From DATFVB01 sp963714035 (GTDB lineage Bacteria; Acidobacteriota; Thermoanaerobaculia; UBA5066; DATFVB01): 64,000 bases of DNA. A program made the translations under genes and the position numbers. The DNA lies in NCBI GenBank assembly GCA_963714035.1, contig OY970224.1:2170001-2234000 (forward strand). The letters run 5' to 3'. The notes beneath the pieces were generated by a model. It was given only the letters and a program-made list of their open reading frames with translations, was not told where the DNA came from and ran no database searches. Positions within the stretch are counted from its first letter, which is position 1. The number at the start of each line of letters is the position of its first letter. This document shows positions 16,577 through 24,105 of this stretch, piece after piece.

Positions 16577-17772
16577 CCGCGGCTCCCGGCGCGCGGGGCT
16601 TCCGGCTCGCGCTGCTCTTCGCCGCCGCGCTCGGCGCGCTCCTGTGCGCCATCCATCCGGAGCCCTTCCCGACGGACGGCGACGAGGCTTTTCAGGTGAT
16701 GCGGATCCGCGAGACTCCGGACGAGCTCCGAGCCGCGCTGCTCGCCGACGCCGTGCACCCGCCGCTCGATTACGTCGTCGACCGCCTCTGGGAACGCGCC
16801 CTTCCCGGCTCGACCCGCCGTCGCATCGAGCCGGCGGTCTGGGGCTTCCTCGGCGTGATCGCCTTCGGCGCCCTGCTTTCGGCCCGCGCCGGCCGTTTCC
16901 CCGGAATCGCGGGAGCTTTCCTGTTCGCGGCCTCGCTGTACCGGCTGTCGGAGACGCGACGGCTTCGCCCGTATCCCCTCGCGATTCTCCTCATGCTCGG
17001 AGCGCTCCTCCTCATCGACGCGTGGCTGAGAAATCCGTCGATACCGAAGATCGCCGGCGCGTTCGTGCTCTCGGCCGGAACGGCCTGGACGCTCTTCCTC
17101 GCCGCCCCCGTCCTCGCCGTCGCCGCGCTCGCTCTCGTCCTCGACGATCGCGCGTCGGAGGACCCCGGACGCCGGCGGGCCGCCGGCCGGCTGCTCCATC
17201 TCTCTCCCCTTTTCGCCGCCGCCGCCTTTCTCGCGGTCGCGCCTCTCTTTCCCCTCCTCCGGGCGGCCGCCCGCATGCACGTGCGGATCGCGGCGCCTCC
17301 CCTCGGGCCGAACCGCATCGCGCGCGTCTTCTCCTACGCGACGGTATCGCCCAACGCCGGATACGCGTTTCCGCCGCGGGCGCTCTTCTTCGCCGCTCTC
17401 GCCGCCGGCTGCGCCCTGATCGCGGCCGGGACCGTCATCGCGATGCGGCGGCCAGGCTGCCGCTTCTTCGTCGTGTGGGCGTTCGGGGGTATCGCGATCA
17501 TCGAGACGGTCAAGCGCCTGCACCCGCACTGGGATGCCTTCCGCTACTACGTGCCAGCCGCGCTCGCCCTGACCGCGCTCGAGGCGATCGCGCTCGACGG
17601 GCTGCGCCGCCGGGCGGGGGCCGCCGCCGCCGCGGTCGCGCTGGCCGCGGTTCTCCTGTCGCTCGTTCCGGCGGAGATCCGCTACTACCGATACGGGATC
17701 TGGTATTTCTCTTCGGGCGCGGGACGGCCGGGAAAGCCGCCCGGAGATCCTATGTTCGTCTCGCGGCCCTAA
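16573..17772 (+). CDS. Multi-pass membrane protein, GT-C glycosyltransferase-like
   Basis: 399 residues with about ten hydrophobic segments and very little soluble sequence. The first external loop carries an acidic motif (PFPTDGDEAFQV) followed by HPPLDYVVDRLW, the arrangement seen in lipid-linked sugar glycosyltransferases of the GT-C fold (GT39/ArnT-like), where the acidic residues bind metal and substrate. The GTG start overlaps the permease stop. Another HPHWDAFRYYV loop near the C-terminus may contribute to the active site. Function is inferred from topology and the acidic loop only; the coupling with an amino-acid permease is unexplained. Confidence 0.7.
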   Translation: MTAAPGARGFRLALLFAAALGALLCAIHPEPFPTDGDEAFQVMRIRETPDELRAALLADAVHPPLDYVVDRLWERALPGSTRRRIEPAVWGFLGVIAFGALLSARAGRFPGIAGAFLFAASLYRLSETRRLRPYPLAILLMLGALLLIDAWLRNPSIPKIAGAFVLSAGTAWTLFLAAPVLAVAALALVLDDRASEDPGRRRAAGRLLHLSPLFAAAAFLAVAPLFPLLRAAARMHVRIAAPPLGPNRIARVFSYATVSPNAGYAFPPRALFFAALAAGCALIAAGTVIAMRRPGCRFFVVWAFGGIAIIETVKRLHPHWDAFRYYVPAALALTALEAIALDGLRRRAGAAAAAVALAAVLLSLVPAEIRYYRYGIWYFSSGAGRPGKPPGDPMFVSRP

Positions 17773-17776
17773 CGGA

Positions 17777-18124
17777 TCAGCGCCGCGGCGAGGCCGGGGC
17801 GGGAGCCGCCGCCGGCAGGAGAAACACGATCTCGTCGGGCTTGACGAGCCCCATCCGCTCGCGCGCGTCTTTTTCGAGCTCGAACGTGTTGTGCTCCGCG
17901 TCGTCGATGCGCGCCCGGATCGCGGCGTTTCCGGCTTCGAGCTCCGCGACCTGGGCTTTCAAAGCCCGGGAATCGGACTGAGCCTTCCGCCACGCGTCCG
18001 TCCCGCGATCTCCCATCAGGAGGAGCGCGAACGCCATCGCCGAGAACACGAGCGAAATGGCGAACGTCCTGAGCGGGTTGGGGGCCGGGCGGGGCGCGGG
18101 TGCGGCCGCGGCGTCTTCTTTCAT
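17777..18124 (-). CDS. ftsB: FtsB/DivIC-like septum formation initiator
   Basis: 115 residues. A cytoplasmic Pro/Ala-rich tail is followed by one transmembrane helix (about residues 21-41), a coiled coil (SRALKAQVAELEAGNAAIRARI) and the family's C-terminal block (ERMGLVKPDEIVFLL). FtsB/DivIC is a bitopic cell-division protein acting with FtsL and FtsQ. Its gene overlaps the end of eno by four bases. The eno-ftsB order is also found in Enterobacteria, which supports the call. The long disordered Pro/Ala stretches at both ends are unusual but fit the GC-rich genome. Confidence 0.85.
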   Translation of the reverse strand: MKEDAAAAPAPRPAPNPLRTFAISLVFSAMAFALLLMGDRGTDAWRKAQSDSRALKAQVAELEAGNAAIRARIDDAEHNTFELEKDARERMGLVKPDEIVFLLPAAAPAPASPRR

Positions 18125-19398
18125 CGTCGGAAGGCGTTCGCCCCGGCGAAGCGGCCGGCCGGCGCGAGCTCCTCTTCTATCCTCAAGAGCCGATTATACT
18201 TCGAAAGCCGCTCTCCCCGCGAGGCGGACCCCGTTTTGATGAGCCCCGTTCCGCATGCGACCGCGAGGTCGGCGATCGTGTCGTCGTCGGTCTCGCCGCT
18301 CCGGTGCGAAATGATCGTCGCGTAGCGCGCCCGCTGGGCCAGCGAGACGGTCTCGAGGGTCTCGGAGAGCGTCCCGATCTGGTTCAACTTGATGAGCACG
18401 GCGTTTCCGACTCCTTCGGCGATGCCGCGAGCGACGATCGTCGCATTCGTGACGAACACGTCGTCCCCGACGAGCAGGATCTTCGCCCCGAGCCGCCGCG
18501 TGATCTCCCGCCATCCCTCCCAGTCTCCTTCCGCGAGGCCGTCTTCGATCGAGACGATGGGAAAGTCCCGGACGAGCGCCTCCCAGTAGTCGATCATGCC
18601 GGACGTCGAGAGCGTTTTTCCTTCTCCCCTGAGCCGGTACTTCCCCTTCTCGAAGAATTCGGAGGCCGCGGGATCGAGAGCGATCGCGACGTCCTTGCCC
18701 GGCGCGTGTCCCGCGGATTCGATCGCCCGGACGATCAGCTCGACCGCCTCGCGCGAGGAAGAGAGCTCGGGAGCGAAGCCCCCTTCGTCGCCCACACCCG
18801 TCGAGAGTCCCCGCTTCTTCAGGATCGACTTCAACGCGTGGAAAGTCTCCGCGCCCGCCCGGAGCGCTTCCGCGAACGACGGGAACCCGCGGGGGCAGAT
18901 CATGAACTCCTGGGGGTCGAGCCTGTTGTCGGCGTGCGCTCCCCCGTTGACGACGTTCATCATCGGGACCGGCAGCGTGGCGGCCCCGGCGCCCCCGAGA
19001 TACCGGTAGAGCGGCAGGCCCGCGGCGTCGGCGGCGGCCTTCGCGCACGCGACCGACGCGCCGAGGATCGCGTTCGCGCCGAGACGCGACTTGTCGGGGG
19101 TGCCGTCGAGCTCGATCAGGATTCGGTCGATCAGCGCCTGGTCGCGGGCGTCGGCGCCCTTGAGCTCCTCGGCGATCGCTCTGTTGACGTTGCCGACCGC
19201 CTTCCGGACGCCCTTTCCGCCGAACCGCTTCTTGTCGCCGTCGCGGAGCTCGAGCGCCTCGCGCGAGCCGGTCGACGCGCCCGAGGGCACCCCGAAGCGC
19301 CCGGTCGCGCCTCCCGAGAGCAGGACCTCGACTTCGACGGTCGGATTGCCGCGCGAATCGAGGATCTCGCGCCCCAGGATCTCTTCGATCAGGAACAT
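18121..19398 (-). CDS. eno: Enolase
   Basis: 425 residues, the standard enolase length. It catalyses 2-phosphoglycerate to phosphoenolpyruvate in glycolysis. Conserved features: EILDSRGNPTVEVEV at the N-terminus, GAILGASVA, the catalytic GDEGGFAPE loop, ALDPAASEF, SIEDGLAEGDWEGW, LLVGDDVFVTN, LIKLNQIGT with the catalytic Lys and SHRSGETDD. All Mg ligands and the catalytic Lys/Glu pair are present. It is followed by ftsB-like (4-base overlap) and preceded within five bases by the phosphohexomutase gene, so the three form a short operon. Confidence 0.98.
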   Translation of the reverse strand: MFLIEEILGREILDSRGNPTVEVEVLLSGGATGRFGVPSGASTGSREALELRDGDKKRFGGKGVRKAVGNVNRAIAEELKGADARDQALIDRILIELDGTPDKSRLGANAILGASVACAKAAADAAGLPLYRYLGGAGAATLPVPMMNVVNGGAHADNRLDPQEFMICPRGFPSFAEALRAGAETFHALKSILKKRGLSTGVGDEGGFAPELSSSREAVELIVRAIESAGHAPGKDVAIALDPAASEFFEKGKYRLRGEGKTLSTSGMIDYWEALVRDFPIVSIEDGLAEGDWEGWREITRRLGAKILLVGDDVFVTNATIVARGIAEGVGNAVLIKLNQIGTLSETLETVSLAQRARYATIISHRSGETDDDTIADLAVACGTGLIKTGSASRGERLSKYNRLLRIEEELAPAGRFAGANAFRR

Positions 19399-19402
19399 CG
19401 CA

Positions 19403-20899
19403 TCACTCCCGGAGGAACGCTTTTCCGTCCCGGAGCAGCTCGTCCACGTCCTTGCGCGAGCGCGCCTCCGCGTAGAAACGCGCGATCGGTTCCGTGCCCG
19501 ATTCGCGCAGCAGCACCCAGGCGCCTCCTTCGAGGAGGAGCTTCAGCCCGTCCAGGAGGTTCACGCTTTCGACCTTGCGGGAGCCGAATTTCGCCGGCGG
19601 GTTCTTCCGCTTCTCGGCGAGGAGCTTCTTCTCCTCGTCGGAGATCGGGAGGTCGAGACGGTCGGAAAAGAACGGACCGATCTCCTTCTCGAGCTCGGCA
19701 TGGAGCTCGCCGAGCGTTTTTCCGGCGCCGCGGACGGCGCGCGCGACGAGGATGTCGGCGAGGATGCCGTCCTTGTCGGGAACGTGTCCTTCGACCGTCA
19801 GCCCCGCCGATTCCTCTCCGCCGATCGCGATCTTCCCTTCGAGCAGAAGCTCGCCGATGTACTTGAAGCCGACCGGCGTCTCGTGGAGCTCGACGCCGAA
19901 TTTCTTCGCGATCGCGTCGAGAGCGTGCGTCGTCGCGACGCTCCGCGCGATGCCTCGCGACTCGCTCTTGCTCGGCTTTCCCTGCTCGCTCTTGCTCGAC
20001 CCGGCCGGCTCGCTCTTGCTCGACTCGCCTTGCTCGCTCTCGCTCGACCCTGACGGCGCGCCTCCGCGCGACTTTTGCGCGCGAAAGAGGTCCCAGGCGA
20101 CCAGCGGAAGGATCGCGTTCGCCGGCCAGTACTTCCCCTTCTCGTCGAGGATCCCGAACCGGTCGGCATCGCCGTCGGTCGCGAGACCGAGCGAAGAGCC
20201 GTGCTTCCGAACGACCTCCGCCAGCTCTTTGAGCTCCTTCTCCGAGCACTGCGGGGACTGCCCGCCGAAGAGCGGGTCGGGATGGGCGTGAATCTTTTCG
20301 ACCTTCGCTCCGACTTTCTCGAAGAACGCGTCGAGGTAACCGGCGGACGTCCCGAACCGGAAATCGAGCGCGACGGGAAATCCGGAGAGCGCCGAACCCT
20401 CCGCGAACCGCGCGACGGCCGCGAGATACTCGGGAACCGCATCGAAGCGCTCCACGTCCCCGTCGGGCGGCGGATCGACGTCCCCGAGCTCGGCGATCCG
20501 CTTTTCGATCTTTCCCGTCACCTCCGGGAGAGCAGGGGCGCCGTCGGCGGACGAGAACTTGAGTCCCAGGTATTTCGGCGGGTTGTGGCTCGCGGTGAAA
20601 TTCAGGGCGCCCGCGGCCTTTCTCCGGATCGTCTCGAGGGAAAGGACCGGGGTCGGGATCGGGCCTCGGGAGACGGCGACCTCGTAGCCGCGCTGGCGCA
20701 GGAGGTGGGCGGCCTCGAGAGCGAAACGGTCGGCGAGGAACCGCGTGTCGTAGCCGATGAGGAGGAGGCCCCCGGAATGATCGGCGGCGAGGACGTCGGC
20801 GATCGCCGCGACGGCACGCCGCGCGTTCCCGAAGGTGAATTCGTCCGCGATCACGGCCCTCCACCCCGAGGTCCCGAATTTGAGGACCGGTCCCGCCAT
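19403..20899 (-). CDS. Phosphoglucomutase/phosphomannomutase with a Ser-rich repeat insert
   Basis: 498 residues of the alpha-D-phosphohexomutase family, which interconverts hexose 1- and 6-phosphates. All four active-site loops are visible: TASHNPP with the phospho-Ser104, DGDADR (242-247) binding Mg, GGEESAG for the sugar ring, and RESGTEP for phosphate. Between the DGDADR-containing domain and the GGEESAG loop lies a foreign-looking insert, residues 282-313, made of four 8-residue units (PSGSSESE, QGESSKSE, PAGSSKSE, QGKPSKSE), encoded by a 24-bp tandem repeat. It probably forms a flexible exposed loop. The gene lies five bases upstream of eno, fitting a role in sugar-phosphate supply for glycolysis or cell-surface polysaccharide. 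Confidence 0.93.
   Translation of the reverse strand: MAGPVLKFGTSGWRAVIADEFTFGNARRAVAAIADVLAADHSGGLLLIGYDTRFLADRFALEAAHLLRQRGYEVAVSRGPIPTPVLSLETIRRKAAGALNFTASHNPPKYLGLKFSSADGAPALPEVTGKIEKRIAELGDVDPPPDGDVERFDAVPEYLAAVARFAEGSALSGFPVALDFRFGTSAGYLDAFFEKVGAKVEKIHAHPDPLFGGQSPQCSEKELKELAEVVRKHGSSLGLATDGDADRFGILDEKGKYWPANAILPLVAWDLFRAQKSRGGAPSGSSESEQGESSKSEPAGSSKSEQGKPSKSESRGIARSVATTHALDAIAKKFGVELHETPVGFKYIGELLLEGKIAIGGEESAGLTVEGHVPDKDGILADILVARAVRGAGKTLGELHAELEKEIGPFFSDRLDLPISDEEKKLLAEKRKNPPAKFGSRKVESVNLLDGLKLLLEGGAWVLLRESGTEPIARFYAEARSRKDVDELLRDGKAFLRE
19961..20056. repeat. 24-bp tandem repeat, four copies, inside the phosphohexomutase gene
   Basis: Four consecutive 24-bp units each beginning CTCGCTCTTGCTCG (fourth copy with one change) and differing mainly in the last nine bases. 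The unit length is a multiple of three, so copy-number changes stay in frame. Confidence 0.95.
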
Positions 20900-20927
20900 C
20901 GCTCGAATCTAGTGTCCCGCAAGGAAA

Positions 20928-21311
20928 ATGACAAGAGCGAAGCGGCGCGGCCGCGGCGCCCGGAGAACGAAAACCGCCCGCGCGAGGCGCGGCAACGCGC
21001 ATAATCCCGGAGTGATCCACGTCCTCGCCGTCGACGCGGAGGCCCCCCGGCCGCTCGCGGTCCCGCCCTCGATCGAAGTTCTCTGGGCTCACGGCCCGGA
21101 GGACGCGGCCGAAAAGCTCGCGCGCAATCGCCGCATCGACGCCGTCCTCTTCTTCGACGACCGGATCGCGAAGGCGACCGCCGAGGCCGTGAAAGCCGAC
21201 GGAGGCACCCCGCCGCCGCTCTTCCGGGCGGGAGCCACGAGTGTCGCGGGAATCGAATCTCTCGATCCGGACGACCTTTTCGACGATCTCCGAAGGAAGC
21301 TCGGCGAGTAA
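20928..21311 (+). CDS. Small receiver-like protein of unknown function
   Basis: 127 residues from this ATG, or 99 from a GTG at 21012. The first 28 residues are an Arg-rich, probably untranslated or disordered extension. The core (IHVLAVDAE, EVLWAHGPEDAAEKLARNRRIDAVLFFDD, LFRAGATSVAGIESLDPDDLFDDLRRKLG) has the alternating beta/alpha pattern of a response-regulator receiver domain, with a DAVLFFDD strand where the phospho-acceptor Asp would be. The usual conserved Lys is not evident, so phosphorylation is doubtful. A cataat sequence just before 21012 could be a -10 box giving a leaderless message from the GTG. It is divergent from the phosphohexomutase gene. Confidence 0.6.
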   Translation: MTRAKRRGRGARRTKTARARRGNAHNPGVIHVLAVDAEAPRPLAVPPSIEVLWAHGPEDAAEKLARNRRIDAVLFFDDRIAKATAEAVKADGGTPPPLFRAGATSVAGIESLDPDDLFDDLRRKLGE

Positions 21312-21589
21312 GTCGAGGTCCGACTCGAAGCAGCGCAGATGCTCGACCCGGTGGGATCGGCCAGTCGCGCCCTCTCCAACGCAATGGAAATATCAGCAAA
21401 AATGAGACTTGTGCGTTTCCGGCGCCCTGAAAGGGCTCAGGTTCTCCTTCGGGTCTCGCTCTTCCCGCGTGCTATAGTTGTGCCGGTGAGTGAGGGTCGC
21501 CGAAGCGGCCCCCGAACGGTAACCCCCCCGGCGGTCCGCCGCCGTTTCGAATCGTGCGCCCCTTGCGGCGCCGACATGAAGGTCTTCCG

Positions 21590-22276
21590 ATGAGCGGTTG
21601 CAGCGGTTGCTCGATCGGCAACAAATACAACTCCGGCGGCAATTACGTCGGCATTCGCCTGAACGAAAACGAAGACGGACGCGTCGTTTTCTGCGAGACG
21701 CGCGGCGAGAAGCTCGACAAGCTCGAATGGATCGTCGTCGAATCCTCGGAGAACGGCTCGTACGAGTACGCGCAGGTGACGAGTCTCCACCCCCTCATCG
21801 CGAAGGGATGCCAGGTCAAGGAAGCGCGACGGCTGGTGCGTTCGGCCAACGAGGCCGACCGGCAATCTCACCGGAACAAGATCGATCGCGAGAAGAAGAT
21901 CTTCGACTTCGTGAAGGACCGCTCGGGAGCGTTCGCCCTTCCGCTGAAGCTCATCCGGGCCCAGCTCTCGTTCGACGGCAGAAAGCTCTCGGTCTACTAC
22001 ACTTCCGAGAGCCGGATCGATTACCGTCAACTCGTCCGGGAGCTCGTCCAGGCCTATGGTTTCCGGGTCGAGATGCGGCAGATCGGCGTCCGAGACGAGA
22101 CCAAGATGCGGGGGGGGATCGGCCCGTGCGGCAAGACCCTCTGCTGCTCGACGTTTCTGGAGTCGTTCCACCCGGTCACGATCAAGATGGCGAAGAGCCA
22201 GAACCTGTCGCTCAACCCCTCGAAGATCTCCGGCATGTGCGGTCGGCTCATGTGCTGCCTCGCCTACGAAAACTAG
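21590..22276 (+). CDS. ricT: PSP1-domain protein, RicT/YaaT-type
   Basis: 228 residues. The PSP1 domain (SLHPLIAKGCQV, FDFVKDRSGAFALPLKLIRAQLSFDGRKL, YYTSESRIDYRQLVREL) ends with the Cys-rich block characteristic of RicT: GPCGKTLCC (Cys180, 185, 186) and GMCGRLMCC (Cys217, 222, 223). Two more Cys stand near the N-terminus (Cys4, Cys7). In Bacillus, RicT with RicA and RicF carries 4Fe-4S clusters and guides RNase Y-dependent RNA maturation and phosphorelay control; no ricA or ricF is seen here. The ATG at 21590 was chosen because it directly starts the Cys-rich N-terminus. The upstream 278 bases hold a possible -10 box (TATAGT, 21473) but no gene. It is followed 135 bases later by an Hfq-like gene. 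Confidence 0.9.
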   Translation: MSGCSGCSIGNKYNSGGNYVGIRLNENEDGRVVFCETRGEKLDKLEWIVVESSENGSYEYAQVTSLHPLIAKGCQVKEARRLVRSANEADRQSHRNKIDREKKIFDFVKDRSGAFALPLKLIRAQLSFDGRKLSVYYTSESRIDYRQLVRELVQAYGFRVEMRQIGVRDETKMRGGIGPCGKTLCCSTFLESFHPVTIKMAKSQNLSLNPSKISGMCGRLMCCLAYEN

Positions 22277-22317
22277 GGACTCGAGGCCCCGCTTCCCGCT
22301 TCAAATCCCCTTAACAC

Positions 22318-22347
22318 TTGCGTTCGATCGATACGCTTCGTTAGAAT
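22318..22347 (+). promoter_or_regulatory. Candidate sigma-70-type promoter for the Hfq-like gene
   Basis: TTGCGT at 22318-22323 and TAGAAT at 22342-22347 with an 18-base spacer, 64 bases before the ATG at 22412. It is the most AT-rich spot of an otherwise GC-rich intergenic region. Confidence 0.5.
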
Positions 22348-22411
22348 TTTTCCCAACGACAACACGTTTCCCTGTCGAGGAGGGTCACCTTGACCCCCAC
22401 TGAGAGTCTCA

Positions 22412-22801
22412 ATGGCAGACCGTAAAGGGTTTCCCTCTCCGCCTCCGGCCGAGGAAGCCGCTCCGACCGCGAGGAAGCTGATTCGGCCCTCGCTCGCGGA
22501 GGTGAAGGATCGATACCCGACCCGTTCGTTTCAGCGCAAGCAGGCGCCGCCGGAACAGACGAATGCCGAAAATTACTATTACCTGAAACAGATGGGAGCG
22601 AAGACTCCCATGGTCGTTCTCTTGAACGACGGCGAGGAGATCCACGGCTGGATCGAGTGGTACGACAAATCGTGCCTGAAGGTGAACCGGGAAAAGGGGC
22701 CGAACCTCCTCATCCTGAAGCACTCGATCAAATACATGTACAAGGAGAACGACGAGGAAGAGAAGGCGGGCGCAAAGCCGAACGTGGACGGAAACCGATA
22801 G
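22412..22801 (+). CDS. hfq: Hfq-like Sm-fold RNA-binding protein with N-terminal extension
   Basis: 129 residues. Residues 62-110 show both Sm motifs: MVVLLNDGEEIHGWIEWYDK with CLKV (Sm1) and LLILKHSIKYMYK (Sm2, equivalent to the YKHAI of Hfq). Just before is QTNAENYYYLKQM, equivalent to the N-terminal helix of Hfq. Hfq forms hexameric rings that bind sRNAs and A-rich RNA. This version has an unusual 45-residue Pro-rich, basic N-terminal extension and an acidic C-terminal tail (KENDEEEKAG). Its closeness to ricT, another RNA-metabolism factor, is notable. The assignment to the Sm/Hfq superfamily is confident; strict Hfq function is not proven. Confidence 0.82.
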   Translation: MADRKGFPSPPPAEEAAPTARKLIRPSLAEVKDRYPTRSFQRKQAPPEQTNAENYYYLKQMGAKTPMVVLLNDGEEIHGWIEWYDKSCLKVNREKGPNLLILKHSIKYMYKENDEEEKAGAKPNVDGNR

Positions 22802-22810
22802 CACGTCGGT

Positions 22811-23078
22811 TTCGCGACGCTCGCGGAGCTCGGATCACGAAACCTCCCGCATCGCAGACCTCTGGAGCAATGTCATTCTGAGGAGCGCAGCAACGAAGGA
22901 TCTGCTCGGGTCGCCAGGTCCTTCGCTCCGCTCAGGAGAGAGCACTCCGCGCGCATGGCTATGCGCGCTCCGCGCTCACACTTTCCGCGATCTGGCCCCC
23001 GTCGCTCGGGCTCAAGCCCCTCGACGACTCCGGCGCCCCCGTCCCCGAGCATGACTTCGCGACGCTCGCGGAGCTCGG
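22811..23078. repeat. 23-bp direct repeats flanking a family-B element
   Basis: A perfect 23-bp direct repeat (starts ttcgcgacgctcgcggagct) occurs at 22811-22833 and 23056-23078. Between them, 22866-22995 is a family-B element (inverted relative to 13160-13285) with a near-perfect stem between 22877-22902 and 22917-22937 and a perfect 8-bp GCGCGCAT/ATGCGCGC hairpin at 22949-22968. This fills the 325-bp space between the convergent hfq-like and methyltransferase genes. Confidence 0.85.
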
Positions 23079-23103
23079 GTCGCGAACGGCGCCAGGAGAA
23101 AAG

Positions 23104-23128
23104 AGGCGGCCTTGCTGCCGGCCTTTTC
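23104..23128 (+). terminator. Possible terminator for the Hfq-like gene
   Basis: AGGCGGC and GCCGGCCT around a CTTGCT loop form a stem with one mismatch, followed by TTTTC. It abuts the stop codon of the convergent methyltransferase gene. Confidence 0.45.
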
Positions 23129-23939
23129 ATTTCCCGAGGGACGCGGGTCGAAGCAGCAGGACGTCCTGTCCCGTGATCCGGCGCCGCTCGCCGGGAAAGA
23201 AACCGAGGCAGGCGTCCGTGCTCTCCAGCCCCGCTTCGGCGACCATCTCCTCGAAGAGCGTTCGGGCGAACGCGATCGCCGCCGCCGGCCGCGCGCGCAC
23301 GCGATAACGCACGCGCTCGTCGCCGAACGGGAAAGCCGCGGGCACGCCGGCGAAAAGGAAGGCGGTGACGACGGCGGCCCCGCGGGGAGCGAGCGCTCGC
23401 GCGATCTCCGTCAGATACCGGCGGACTTCCGTTTCCGACAGATGCGTGAAGAGCGATTTCGCGAGGACGAGCGCCGCGGAGCCGTCCTCGACCGGAAGCC
23501 GGTATTCGCCGATCGCGCGGGCGCCGATGCCGAAGGACGACCGGACGTCGGCCGTCTCGAAACGAAAACGGCCGTCTGTCCGAAATCTCCGCCGGCACCA
23601 CGCGATCGACGCCGCGTGCACGTCGATCCCGACGTAGTGAAAATCCCTCCCCCCTCCCTCGGAGAGCTCGAGCGCCATCGCGCCGGGGCCGCATCCGAGG
23701 TCGACGATCGTTCCCGCCGCCGGGAGGGCGTCCCATCGCTCGAGCTGCCGCCGGCAATCCCGCGACGAGGACTCGAACGCCCGGACGGGCCCGGCGTGGC
23801 GGCGGAGCCAGAGCGGCGGCAGCGCGCGGCGGCCCCGGAGCGCTCTCCCGACCCGATCGAAGGGCGAGAGAACCCGCAGCGCCGCCGTGCGCGCGAGTCT
23901 CCCGGACTCGATCGCCCAGGAGGGGAGATGGTTCAGCAA
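23127..23939 (-). CDS. Class I SAM-dependent methyltransferase
   Basis: 270 residues. The Rossmann core has motif I IVDLGCGPGAMALEL, YVGIDVHAASIAW (motif II, acidic residue binding the ribose of SAM), FETADVRSSF, ALVLAKSLFTHLSETEVRRYL (post-motif III with the pattern of Methyltransf_11/25) and APRGAAVVTAFLF. The 60-residue Arg-rich N-terminus is a cap of unknown role. It lies downstream of the sugar-1-phosphate transferase of the polysaccharide cluster, separated by 166 bases that contain a strong inverted repeat, so it may methylate a sugar or lipid-linked glycan, but a separate transcription unit is equally possible. Confidence 0.85.
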   Translation of the reverse strand: MLNHLPSWAIESGRLARTAALRVLSPFDRVGRALRGRRALPPLWLRRHAGPVRAFESSSRDCRRQLERWDALPAAGTIVDLGCGPGAMALELSEGGGRDFHYVGIDVHAASIAWCRRRFRTDGRFRFETADVRSSFGIGARAIGEYRLPVEDGSAALVLAKSLFTHLSETEVRRYLTEIARALAPRGAAVVTAFLFAGVPAAFPFGDERVRYRVRARPAAAIAFARTLFEEMVAEAGLESTDACLGFFPGERRRITGQDVLLLRPASLGK

Positions 23940-24018
23940 CGAACCCGGCCGTGGGCTTCCTTCGCGCCGATCGATTTCGAGGCGCGGCGAGGCGCGAGCC
24001 CGACGGGATGCGGGCGCC

Positions 24019-24067
24019 CGACCCGCGGCCGAGGCATACCGGTTGCGTATGTTGAGGCCGCGGGTCG
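24019..24067 (-). terminator. Nested hairpin downstream of the sugar transferase gene
   Basis: A perfect 12-bp inverted repeat (cgacccgcggcc 24019-24030 and ggccgcgggtcg 24056-24067) encloses a second perfect 5-bp stem (catac 24035-24039 / gtatg 24047-24051). It lies 39 bases past the stop of the gene ending at 24106 and upstream of the methyltransferase gene. There is no T tract, so it may act as a Rho-independent-like block, an RNA 3' end or an operator. Confidence 0.5.
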
Positions 24068-24105
24068 CGGCGCACGCGCCCGTCCGGCTCGATGCATCGC
24101 CGCGC

